The notes under the pieces were generated by a model. That model did no database searches and was not told where the DNA came from. It was given only the letters and a program-made list of their open reading frames with translations. Below are positions 1 through 6,808 of a stretch of 64,000 nucleotides of DNA, one piece after another. Positions within the stretch are counted from its first letter, which is position 1; each line of letters opens with the position of its first letter. Position numbers and translations under genes: made by a program. This stretch comes from Pseudomonas borbori (lineage in GTDB: Bacteria; Pseudomonadota; Gammaproteobacteria; Pseudomonadales; Pseudomonadaceae). The stretch lies in NCBI RefSeq assembly GCF_900115555.1, contig NZ_FOWX01000021.1:1-64000 (forward strand). Direction: 5' to 3'.

Positions 1-277
1 CCACGAAGTCGTTCTTGTTGCTCTTCACGAACGGTCTGACAAATTGCGGTGAGATCAGTTTGGCGACGTGTCCGAGCTTGTTGAGCTCCCGCGCCGTGAA
101 GTGGGCTCCGGCACAGGCCTCCATGACCACCGTGCAGGCTGGCAGATTGCCGAAGAGCCGCATCATCTGCAGTCGCGAGAATTTCTTGCGAAAGACCGCC
201 CGGCCTGCCCCATCCTGACCATGCAGATGGAAGCTGTGCTTGCCGAGATCGATACCCACCAGTGCAACTTTGTTCAT
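1..277 (-). CDS. IS110-family transposase, N-terminal part (cut by window edge)
   Basis: The minus-strand frame starts with an ATG at 277 and stays open to base 1, giving the first 92 residues. They fit the RuvC-like DEDD recombinase domain of IS110-family transposases: a first catalytic Asp at about residue 10 in GIDLGKHSF, a Glu at about 53 in VVMEACAGAHF, and the family block PQFVRPFVKSNKND near 77-90. These enzymes move circular intermediates guided by a structured RNA encoded in the element's own non-coding end. The remainder, including the C-terminal domain with the serine nucleophile, lies outside the window, so I cannot tell whether the element is intact. It marks the left side as accessory DNA. 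Confidence 0.85.
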   Translation of the reverse strand, partial: MNKVALVGIDLGKHSFHLHGQDGAGRAVFRKKFSRLQMMRLFGNLPACTVVMEACAGAHFTARELNKLGHVAKLISPQFVRPFVKSNKNDFV

Positions 278-480
278 GGCGATGGCCTCCGAGATAAACC
301 CAGCGAGAGCATAGCCCTCGCGGGGTGTGGGGGTGACCATCTCATTACGTAGGCGCTGCTTTGAGGTCTGCGCGGCTACGTGAATTCTGCTGGCGTGTGG
401 CTAATCAGCAGACCCGGAATTTACATAGAGGCGCGATTTTCGTTCCGTCTCTGGCCCTCAAATCTGCTCAAAAACGTTTT
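278..480 (-). ncRNA. Non-coding end of the IS110 element, possible bridge RNA
   Basis: About 200 bases upstream of the transposase start have no plausible gene but fold well. One hairpin pairs GCGAG 303-307 with CTCGC 317-321. A longer one pairs ACGTAG 347-352 and GCGC 353-356 with GCGC 370-373 and CTACGT 376-381, leaving a two-base bulge and a 13-base loop. In the IS110 group the guide (bridge) RNA is encoded upstream of the recombinase, so position and structure fit. The element end and RNA limits are not visible, so the boundaries are approximate. From about 481 to 678 I see nothing recognisable. Confidence 0.35.
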
Positions 481-678
481 TACACAACCTCGGCCAAGAG
501 CTGACGTCCGCGAGTGACTGCGATGGGCCGAAGCACGTAGCCTGTTTACACCCTGTGCTCACAGGACTTGCTCCATTAAAGCGAAGTCCTTAGAAACGGC
601 CGAGGAACTCGAAACCGCGGTTACTCGGTGGCAGCTGATATCCTATACAGGATTTCGTCGATCACGAAGGAGGTTCGT

Positions 679-1623
679 ATGCGCGAACAGTGGATGGAAA
701 CGCTGAGGGAATTTTTCTTTGCACAGACTATTGATGCCCGGGAAGTCGACCAAATAGTTCGGTTTAAGCACCGGTACATACCAAAACGATTATTCAAATA
801 CAGAGAGGTCTCAGAATACTCGCTGAGCAATCTGTCAAATGACACGTTGTGGTGTGCAAGAGCAAATAGCTTCAACGATCCGTACGACTGCGCTCTCAGC
901 GTCGAGCTGTCGCCACTTTGTGAGTTGGCCGTCACTTCGGCTAGGAAACTTGGCTTCTTCACCCCGGATGAGATTGGGTCAATCGAGCAAGCTGAAGACC
1001 CGATGCAAAAACTACTGGAGCTCTCTGCCTCTAAGAACACCGGAGTTCCTGCTGAGCAGTTCTATGCGCTCCGGGACAAGGTGGAGGAGGCTCGAGCGAC
1101 AGCGAAGGTCGGGATTCTCGACAAGATGAACAACGGATTGCGTAGCGCATACAAGATCTGCTCACTTTGTCAGCGGATCGACTCATTGCTTATGTGGAGC
1201 CACTACACCAGAAACCATCAAGGTTTTGCCATGGAGTACGACTTCACCCGTCTCCCCCAGCAGAGTCCTGTGGCTAGATTCCTCTGGCCAGTCATATACG
1301 ACGAGAAGATATATGACGCGTCGCACGTTTTTGTAAGAAAGTCACCGGATGATCCAGTGAACAATATGTTTGCGGTAGGTGCCGCCATTCATAAAGCGCT
1401 TGATTGGCAGTACGAGCAGGAGTGGCGAATTGTCGTGCCAGACGGTGAGAGTGAGCCGCCCAAAAACATCCCTGTTCCCAAACCAGTTGCCGTCTACCTC
1501 GGGGCAGCAATGGAGCCAGAGAAAGCGGAGAAGGTCATCGGTATTGCTGATAGCAAAGACATTCCAGTCTTCAAGATGCAGCTTTCCCGCTCCGAGTTCA
1601 AAATGGTGCCGGTATCAATTTAG
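679..1623 (+). CDS. DUF2971 domain protein
   Basis: A 314-residue soluble protein. The start at 679 is chosen over an upstream in-frame ATG at 628 because GAAGGAGG sits at 666-673. It carries the signature blocks of DUF2971: an early LFKYR motif, then LWCARANSFNDPYDC, then LLMWSHYTRNHQGFAMEYD in the middle, and a Trp-rich QYEQEWRIV block toward the C-terminus. The biochemical role of the family is not known to me; members are often found on mobile DNA and near defence genes. Base composition is lower in GC than the core genes to the right, and it follows an IS110 end, so horizontal acquisition is likely. No operon partner is evident. Confidence 0.75.
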   Translation: MREQWMETLREFFFAQTIDAREVDQIVRFKHRYIPKRLFKYREVSEYSLSNLSNDTLWCARANSFNDPYDCALSVELSPLCELAVTSARKLGFFTPDEIGSIEQAEDPMQKLLELSASKNTGVPAEQFYALRDKVEEARATAKVGILDKMNNGLRSAYKICSLCQRIDSLLMWSHYTRNHQGFAMEYDFTRLPQQSPVARFLWPVIYDEKIYDASHVFVRKSPDDPVNNMFAVGAAIHKALDWQYEQEWRIVVPDGESEPPKNIPVPKPVAVYLGAAMEPEKAEKVIGIADSKDIPVFKMQLSRSEFKMVPVSI

Positions 1624-2050
1624 CGCTGAACTCACGTACCCTCATTGCTTTGACGTAGAGACGCAGGGAGATAGAGCGTCATCTCTGCAGGTGCGTGCCG
1701 AGCTGAGGGTGGATGGCGTGCCCCGATCGGCCTGGTGTGCGTCATCTCGCCTGCGCAGCTGGCCGAGGCCATTGGGCGCGTGTGATCTGCGCTGGACGTA
1801 GGGCGTGGCACTCTTGCCAATTCCGAGTGCCGTTACGTAGGCTTCTACGAACGCACCAGCATGATCCAGGGGAGCTTCCATTTCTGGCCGGTTCCTGTCA
1901 GTCAGGATAGGCCGAACCTAGCCATTCATGACCGGTTCAGGTTGACTTAACCGATTGTTATCTCCCCTCGGGCTTGCCCATCGCTCGTCGCCGGGCTAGA
2001 GTTCGCCCGTCGCGGTCAATCCCGTGGCCGGGCGTCGCAACCCGTGTTTT
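1624..2050. other. Gene-free stretch, nothing recognised
   Basis: Between the DUF2971 stop and the structured RNA region I see only short, poorly coding frames on both strands. No convincing terminator, tRNA or attachment site was found here. Confidence 0.4.
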
Positions 2051-2056
2051 GTCTGA

Positions 2057-2107
2057 GGCGCGGAAGCGCCATAGCTGAGTAGCCGGCGCTTTTTTTGTGC
2101 CCGGCTA
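2057..2107 (+). other. Two hairpins preceding the cloverleaf-like RNA
   Basis: A perfect hairpin GGCGC-GGAA-GCGCC lies near 2057-2070. It is followed by TAGCCGG 2080-2086 pairing with CCGGCTA 2101-2107 around a T-rich loop. The second resembles a terminator stem, but its T run is in the loop and not after the stem, so termination is uncertain. Together they lead directly into the next structured element. Confidence 0.4.
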
Positions 2108-2117
2108 TCGCATTTCT

Positions 2118-2200
2118 ATGGTGGGCCGTGCGGGGCAGGCTTCGGCCTGGCCGGTTCCCTCGGACGCCGGTATTGCGACCCCCGTACGGTCCGCCACCCA
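2118..2200 (+). ncRNA. Cloverleaf-like structured RNA (C4-antisense-RNA-like)
   Basis: A closing stem pairs GGTGG (2120-2124) and CCGTGCGGG (2126-2134) with CCCGTACGG (2181-2189) and CCACC (2194-2198), with one G-U pair and a small bulge. Inside lie two hairpins: CAGGC-TTCG-GCCTG (2136-2149, a UUCG tetraloop) and CCGG 2151-2154 with CCGG 2167-2170. This three-way junction with conserved-looking GCCGGTTCCC resembles the phage-type C4 antisense RNA class as I remember it; that assignment is from memory. It could equally be a cis-acting 5' leader of the small genes downstream. Confidence 0.5.
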
Positions 2201-2258
2201 TAACCGTGTCGCAACGGCGGGCGGCGGCTCCTTAATCAGTTCGAGGAGCATAAGGAAA

Positions 2259-2345
2259 ATGCGCTACCCACCTTTTACCCAAGGGCTCCACCTTGGGCTC
2301 TGCTGTTTGTCATCTGCCTCCGCCCTGGAGGTGCTTCATGACTAG
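2259..2345 (+). CDS. 28-residue leader peptide, probable translational coupler
   Basis: The frame starts at ATG 2259 with GAGGAG at 2243-2248 and AAGGA at 2252-2256. It encodes 28 residues (MRYPPFTQ...ALEVLHD) and stops with TAG at 2343-2345, so it ends seven bases inside the next gene, which starts at 2338. A hairpin CCCAAGG/CCTTGGG lies within it at about 2278-2297. Ribosomes translating this frame would run through the hairpin that hides the next gene's ribosome-binding site. No homology is recognised; it is called from position, ribosome-binding site and overlap. Confidence 0.5.
   Translation: MRYPPFTQGLHLGLCCLSSASALEVLHD
2317..2331 (+). promoter_or_regulatory. Hairpin sequestering the Shine-Dalgarno of the 2338 gene
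   Basis: CCTCC (2317-2321) is perfectly complementary to GGAGG (2327-2331), with a five-base loop. GGAGG is the ribosome-binding site six bases before ATG 2338. The hairpin lies wholly within the 28-codon leader frame, so leader translation should open it. This is read directly from sequence; the regulatory effect is inferred. Confidence 0.55.
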
Positions 2346-2613
2346 CTCCAACCCCGCTGTTATCGCCTTTCCGAAACGTGTCGAGCCGCTCGACGGCATC
2401 GATTTTTCCGCCTGTCGCTTTCAGGCGGAGGCCGAGTTGCGGGTGGCGATGCTGCACAAGCTGTTCAACATTCTGGCTCGCTCGGGAGCGGCTACGGCCG
2501 CCGCAAGGGACTTGCACGAGCTCTGCCAGAACGCCCACGAAATGCTCAACGATGTGATGGTGCTGTACCGCGGTTCGCTGACGCAGGCACAGGGGAGGGT
2601 TGGCGATGAATAA
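2338..2613 (+). CDS. Small hypothetical protein, 91 residues
   Basis: Starts at ATG 2338 behind GGAGG (2327-2331) and overlaps the end of the leader peptide. The protein is soluble and largely alpha-helical in appearance, with a central stretch AELRVAMLHKLFNILARSG followed by DLHELCQNAHEMLNDVMVLY. I do not recognise a named family. Its last codons overlap the next gene by eight bases, so the two are probably translated together and may act as a pair. The C4-like RNA and leader upstream suggest tight post-transcriptional control. Confidence 0.7.
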   Translation: MTSSNPAVIAFPKRVEPLDGIDFSACRFQAEAELRVAMLHKLFNILARSGAATAAARDLHELCQNAHEMLNDVMVLYRGSLTQAQGRVGDE

Positions 2614-2902
2614 GCCCTTTACCAGTTTCCTGCCCAGCCATGATGGTCAGCGCAGCGCAGTGATCGAGTGGCCGTGGGATTGCCAGCAGGCCTTCGACAA
2701 GGGCGTGGCCTGCGCCCAGACCTGGTTGAGCAACAACGACACCGGCTGGCTGTGGGCCGACCTGATCATCGAGCGCGACGTGCTGCCCGGCGGGCTGCAA
2801 CGGCGGGCCTTCGAGGTCGGTTTTCTCAGCCGGGTGCATCAGCGCTTGTGTTCGCCGTTCGGCGGCAATCACCAGGCCAGGAAGACCTGTTTGAACCTCT
2901 GA
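2606..2902 (+). CDS. Small hypothetical protein, possibly QslA-like
   Basis: A 98-residue protein starting at ATG 2606 with a GGGAGGG ribosome-binding site just upstream, overlapping the previous gene by eight bases. Notable features are WPWDCQQAFDKGVACAQTWL, then TGWLWADLIIERDVLPG, then RRAFEVGFLSRVHQRL. The overall pattern reminds me of small Pseudomonas proteins annotated as LasR-antiactivator QslA-like, which bind a LuxR-type regulator; this is a recollection and not a verified match. No signal peptide or membrane segment is seen. Confidence 0.6.
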   Translation: MNKPFTSFLPSHDGQRSAVIEWPWDCQQAFDKGVACAQTWLSNNDTGWLWADLIIERDVLPGGLQRRAFEVGFLSRVHQRLCSPFGGNHQARKTCLNL

Positions 2903-3220
2903 GCCCAGGGCGCGACTCGCCACAGGCAGTACGCCGAGGCTTGGCGGGCTGTGGCGAGGCCGCCCAACTTGGGAACAGTCAGGGACAAACCACGGTATTG
3001 ATGCTGATGGCAGCTTGTGGCCGTTATGCAAACGGGTTGAGCATTTCCCCCTGATTCAAGGCTGCTCTAACCGACAGCTCCTGGCCGCTCGCCGCCAGTC
3101 GCCACCCGCCGCCTCCCTTTTGCAGACGGTCACAGATGAGGTTCTGGGCAAAATACCGGTCTGCCGGCGAGGAGGCTGTCTCGCAATAATCATCGCTCAA
3201 GCGGCTGCGGCTGACCTGTG
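2903..3220. other. Gene-free stretch after the two small genes
   Basis: No coding frame here looks genuine. The sequence leads into a palindromic repeat at 3221. No terminator with a T run was seen. Confidence 0.4.
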
Positions 3221-3289
3221 CAGGGCGCGTGGGGCCGCCTAGGCTGCGCGTACCACTGATAACCCCTGGTGCGCACGGCGCACCCTACG
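3221..3289. repeat. Intergenic palindromic repeat, GTAGGGTGCGC family
   Basis: The right half reads GTGCGCACGGCGCACCCTACG and the left half is a degenerate inverted copy carrying GGGGCCGCCTAGGC. The same unit recurs at 9357, 41238, 42773, 43905 and 56481, always between or at the ends of genes. Confidence 0.7.
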
Positions 3290-3474
3290 AGCCGGTGTCA
3301 TCGAACAATCGGGGACAAGGTATTGATGCGGGTGGGCCGCTCCTCGCCGGTTCCTGCCTGTCGCCAACGGCAGCTCCATTGGGTCGATAGCAGGCGGTAA
3401 GCATGCTCTGCTGCCTCTCCAGGCTGCCTTCGAGGCTAGAATCAACGGGTCAGTCGCAATCTTGGAGAACCAGG

Positions 3475-3954
3475 ATGATCAGCAAAAATACGATTTGCCT
3501 CTGGTACGACGGCACCGCGTTGGATGCTGCGACCTTCTACGCCAAGACGTTCCCGGACAGCGCTGTGGGTGCAGTCCATCGTGCGCCTGGCGACTATCCG
3601 GCGGGCAGGCAGGGCGATGTCCTGACGGTCGAGTTCACAGTGATGGGCATCCCCTGCCTCGGCCTGAACGGAGGGCCGGTGTTCAAGCACAGCGAGGCTT
3701 TCTCGTTTCAGGTTGCGACCGACGACCAAGCTGAAACGGATCGCTTGTGGAACGCGATTGTCGGAAACGGCGGCGAGGAAAGCGCATGCGGCTGGTGCAA
3801 GGACAAGTGGGGACTGTCGTGGCAGATCACGCCACGCGCATTGACGGCCGCGATAGCCAGTCCTGATCGAGCGGCGGCCAAGCGCGCGTTTGCAGCCATG
3901 ATGACGATGAGGAAGATCGACATCGCCACGATCGAAGCTGCGCTGCAGGCTTAG
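3475..3954 (+). CDS. VOC-family (PhnB-like) protein
   Basis: A 159-residue protein beginning at ATG 3475, with TGGAG ten bases upstream. It has the PhnB/3-dmu-9_3-mt form of the vicinal oxygen chelate fold: LWYDGTALDAATFYAKTFPDS at the N-terminus, FTVMGIPCLGLNGGP in the middle, and ESACGWCKDKWGLSWQITP near residues 105-125, followed by a C-terminal helix with AAAKRAFAAMMTMRKIDI. Members bind small hydrophobic ligands or metals and few have a known substrate. It stands alone on its strand between gene-free stretches. Confidence 0.85.
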   Translation: MISKNTICLWYDGTALDAATFYAKTFPDSAVGAVHRAPGDYPAGRQGDVLTVEFTVMGIPCLGLNGGPVFKHSEAFSFQVATDDQAETDRLWNAIVGNGGEESACGWCKDKWGLSWQITPRALTAAIASPDRAAAKRAFAAMMTMRKIDIATIEAALQA

Positions 3955-4428
3955 CCCGCTCTGGCGGACGCGATCAATGTCCGCGTGCGGCGGTTTTGCC
4001 GGTCCCATGGGCCTGCAGCGACCCACAGCGGACTTGTTGCCTCGAGTTTTACCCGCTGTGCAACAGCCCGGAATTGGGCGAACCGGCCATGGCCTTGTGC
4101 TCGAGTTGCGCCATGGGCGGCTCCTCCGCCTCGCCATGCCCCCGCGCGCGCGGCGATCTGCCGCGGCTACCCCGCCGAGAAAAGCGCAAGTTCAGAATCA
4201 ATGACACTGCCCCCATTGATCACACTTTGCGGCGCGATCGCGCCTTTGCTTCAGGTTGTCAAACCCGGCCACGGGATTGACCGTGACCGGCGCAGGATAG
4301 GCTGGGGGATGGGCAAGAGAGGAGTTGCAGTGTTAGCCGCTCATTGCTCCCGCGAAATTTCTTCCGGCTGCAAGTTGCGGCGTTTGTGTACAACGGTCAC
4401 CAGCCATGGACACTACAGGCGCCTGGTG
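3955..4428. other. Gene-free stretch, possibly decayed genes
   Basis: About 470 bases separate the VOC gene from the convergent toxin-antitoxin pair. Short open frames exist on the plus strand (for example one with CNSPELGEPAMALCSSC near 4050-4100), but none has a convincing start or extent. It may contain gene remnants; I cannot name them. Confidence 0.35.
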
Positions 4429-4638
4429 TTACTTCACACCCTCGATGAGGGCGATGTCTTTGCGCAATAAATCGTTGATGAGGGCAGTCAAAGCGACGCC
4501 CTTGCTGCGTGCGCGCTCCTCGAAATAATTGAGCACATCGTTGTCCAGGTACACCGGCAGATGCAGTTCGGCATCGGGGCGGTGGAACTTGCCGCGTTCG
4601 GCTCTGCTGAAATCGTACTCTTCACGCATGGTATTCAC
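4429..4638 (-). CDS. brnA: BrnA-like antitoxin
   Basis: A 69-residue protein whose C-terminal half (LPVYLDNDVLNYFEERARSKGVALTALINDLLRKDI, residues about 28-63) is a ribbon-helix-helix DNA-binding fold of the BrnA type. BrnA neutralises the ribonuclease BrnT and represses the operon. The ATG at 4638 overlaps the stop of the toxin gene by four bases, giving the usual toxin-first brnT-brnA order. It is somewhat short for the family but complete. Confidence 0.8.
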   Translation of the reverse strand: MNTMREEYDFSRAERGKFHRPDAELHLPVYLDNDVLNYFEERARSKGVALTALINDLLRKDIALIEGVK

Positions 4639-4934
4639 CCTTCGTACTGTTGCGTCTCGTGGCTCGTGGCCAAGCGGGCTGAGATCAAGCGGACATGGAT
4701 ATGGTCGCTGTCATCTTCTCGCCAAGTATGCACCACGACGACCAGTTTGCGATCACCGGCTTGGCCCAGGGTTATCCAGCGTTCCTCGCTCTGGCTGTGG
4801 TTTTCATCAAGGAGGCTGAGGGCCAGTGGATCGCGAAATACTTGCGCGGCCTCTTCGAAGCTGACCCCATGTTTGCGCAGGTTACTGGCTGCCTTCTTGG
4901 CATCCCATTCAAAGTGCAGATGCATGCGCATCAT
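4635..4934 (-). CDS. brnT: BrnT-family toxin (DUF497 ribonuclease)
   Basis: About 96-99 residues. The hallmark N-terminus HFEWDAKKAASNLRKHGVSF is followed by EEAAQVFRDPLAL, EERWITLGQAGDRKLVVVVHT and a C-terminal IRLISAR-like block (HVRLISARLATSHE). BrnT toxins are RelE-fold ribonucleases that block translation and are held inactive by BrnA. Clustered Met codons make the start ambiguous: 4934, 4931 or 4925, the last having GGG nine bases upstream. A longer in-frame extension to 5093 is rejected because it lacks family similarity. Confidence 0.85.
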   Translation of the reverse strand: MMRMHLHFEWDAKKAASNLRKHGVSFEEAAQVFRDPLALSLLDENHSQSEERWITLGQAGDRKLVVVVHTWREDDSDHIHVRLISARLATSHETQQYEG

Positions 4935-5103
4935 CCCGTTGGCCAGTGAGCGGTGATTGGTTGCCAGGCTGATGGCGGGTTTGCTGGGTGTGCCCCTCGC
5001 CAAAGACGGCGCTGCTGGGGTCATGCCCAAAACCACAACCAGTCGAGTGCACTGGCGGTTGCGCATGGTATAGGACAACTTATTGTCCATCACAAGGTTA
5101 AAA

Positions 5104-5122
5104 CCACCGGCTTCCAGCCGGT
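5104..5122 (+). mobile_element. Left-end hairpin of an IS200/IS605 element
   Basis: ACCGGC (5106-5111) pairs with GCCGGT (5117-5122) around a five-base loop, preceded by AAACC. This is the typical subterminal hairpin recognised by TnpA in IS200/IS605 elements, and it lies 40 bases before the tnpA fragment. Confidence 0.65.
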
Positions 5123-5161
5123 CAGCTTTAGCGCCACCATGCGCAGCTGGAGGGCTGGCGC

Positions 5162-5530
5162 ATGGATTACAGATACGGAAGTCACAGGGTCTACCAGATC
5201 GAGTATCACTTTGTCTGGGTGACCAAGTACCGCTACAAGGTACTGAGTGGGGAGGTGGCCGCGCGAGTACGCGAGTTGGTGAGGCAGACGTGTGAGGCGT
5301 TTGAGAACCGGATAGTAAAGGGTGTGGTGAGCAAGGATCACGTCCACATTCTGGTGAGTAGTCCGCCGAGTTTGGCGCCGAGCGAGATCATGAGACGGAT
5401 CAAGGGGCGCGACGAGCAAGCTTTTTGCGGTTATTCCAAATCGAGCGGAGAACCATCTTGTCATTCATCCAGGCTTCGGGCAGGGTCGAGCGATATGCTC
5501 ATCCCTGCCACAGGAGGCACTCATGTCTGA
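5162..5530 (+). pseudogene. tnpA: Truncated IS200/IS605 transposase TnpA
   Basis: The first about 83 residues match TnpA of the IS200/IS605 family: SHRVYQIEYHFVWVTKYRYKVL, then KGVVSKDHVHILVSSPP with the HUH metal-binding pair (HVH), then PSEIMRRIKGR. Normal proteins continue with a segment containing the catalytic Tyr; here the sequence departs after about base 5410 and ends with unrelated residues running over the start of the next gene. The catalytic Tyr helix is missing, so the protein cannot transpose. The right end of the element was lost, apparently by a deletion that joined it to the region upstream of the aminotransferase. Confidence 0.8.
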
Positions 5531-6656
5531 CCGCTACCCGGATATCGATCCCGATGGCTTGATCGAATACTCGGTCGTCTACACCGACCGTTCTCTCAAC
5601 CATATGTCGCAGTCGTTCCAGCGGGTGATGAACGACATCTCGCGTACCCTCAAGCAGGTCTACCACGCCGACGCCGTGGCGATAGTGCCCGGCAGCGGCA
5701 CCTTTGGCATGGAGGCGGTGGCGCGCCAGTTGGCCAGCGGGCAGAAGTGCCTGGTGATCCGCAACGGCTGGTTCAGCTACCGCTGGACGCAGATCTTCGA
5801 GATGGGCGACATTCCGGCCGAGGCCCGGGTGCTCAAGGCCCGGCCGATCGAGGCCGGGCCCCAGGCCGCCTTCGCCCCGCCGCCGATCGAGGAGGTGGTC
5901 GCGACCATCCGGGCGCAGAAGCCGCAGTTGGTGTTCGCCCCGCATGTCGAGACTTCGTCGGGGATGATCCTGCCGGATGACTACCTGAGGGCTGTCGCCG
6001 ACGCCGTGCACGCGGTCGGCGGTCTGTTCGTCCTCGACTGCATCGCCTCCGGCACGCTCTGGGTGGATATGCAGGCCTGTGGCATAGACGTGCTGATCAG
6101 CGCGCCGCAGAAAGGCTGGAGCGGTTCGCCCTGTTGCGCCCTGGTGATGCTCAGCGAGGCGGCCCGGCAGCGCGTCGAGGCGACCCAGAGCAGCAGCTTC
6201 GCCTGCGACCTGAAGAAGTGGCTGCAGATCATGCAGGCCTACGAGCAGGGCGGCCATGCCTACCACGCGACCATGCCGTGCGATGCCCTGGCGCGCTTTC
6301 GCGACGTGATGCAGGAAACCGAAAGTCTGGGTTTCGCCAAGGTGCGGGCGAAGCAGCAGGAACTGGGCGACCGGGTGCGTGCGCTGTTGACCCGCAAGGG
6401 CTTCAAGAGTGTCGCCGCCGCCGGCTTCCAGGCGCCCGGGGTGGTGGTCTGCTACACCGACGACGCGGAAATCAAGAGCGGCAAGAAGTTCGCCGCCCAG
6501 GGCCTGCAGATCGCCGCCGGGGTGCCGCTGCAGTGCGACGAGCCGGCGGACTTCCAGACCTTCCGCATCGGCCTGTTCGGCCTCGACAAGCTGAACGATA
6601 TCGAGCGCAGCGTCAGTACTCTGGAGCAGGTGCTGGGCAAGATCGCCCAGGCTTGA
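5523..6656 (+). CDS. Class V aminotransferase, alanine-glyoxylate/serine-pyruvate type
   Basis: A 377-residue PLP enzyme of fold type I. Visible elements are the phosphate-binding VPGSGTFGMEAVARQL (about 55-70), the cofactor-stacking region near His141 in FAPHVETSSG, Asp172 in FVLDCIASG, and the Schiff-base Lys197 in SAPQKGWSG. The family transfers amino groups between small amino acids and glyoxylate, pyruvate or hydroxypyruvate; the exact substrate cannot be read. An AGGAGG ribosome-binding site at 5511-5516 precedes ATG 5523. The IS200 deletion junction lies just upstream, so its original promoter may have been altered. Confidence 0.85.
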   Translation: MSDRYPDIDPDGLIEYSVVYTDRSLNHMSQSFQRVMNDISRTLKQVYHADAVAIVPGSGTFGMEAVARQLASGQKCLVIRNGWFSYRWTQIFEMGDIPAEARVLKARPIEAGPQAAFAPPPIEEVVATIRAQKPQLVFAPHVETSSGMILPDDYLRAVADAVHAVGGLFVLDCIASGTLWVDMQACGIDVLISAPQKGWSGSPCCALVMLSEAARQRVEATQSSSFACDLKKWLQIMQAYEQGGHAYHATMPCDALARFRDVMQETESLGFAKVRAKQQELGDRVRALLTRKGFKSVAAAGFQAPGVVVCYTDDAEIKSGKKFAAQGLQIAAGVPLQCDEPADFQTFRIGLFGLDKLNDIERSVSTLEQVLGKIAQA

Positions 6657-6808
6657 GTGTCTGCGAACACCCTGCGCGCAACCCATTAGCTCGGGTAATA
6701 CGGTGCGCAGGGTGCCGCTCGCCGCAGGCAGTGCACCAGGGGATTATCGGCGCGGCACAAAGCTGGCGGGCTGTCGCGGCGCTCCGAACGGACGGCGCCC
6801 GGGCTGCC

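Noticed and set aside
2080..2107. Hairpin at 2080-2107 as a simple rho-independent terminator of the DUF2971 gene
   Set aside because: The T run is in the loop and no U-tract follows the stem; it is more likely part of the structured leader region.
4935..5093. N-terminal extension of BrnT to 5093
   Set aside because: The added residues have no family similarity and BrnT begins normally around HFEWD; the compact start is preferred.
5162..5530. Functional IS200 transposase
   Set aside because: It lacks the C-terminal part with the catalytic Tyr after about base 5410; called as a remnant.
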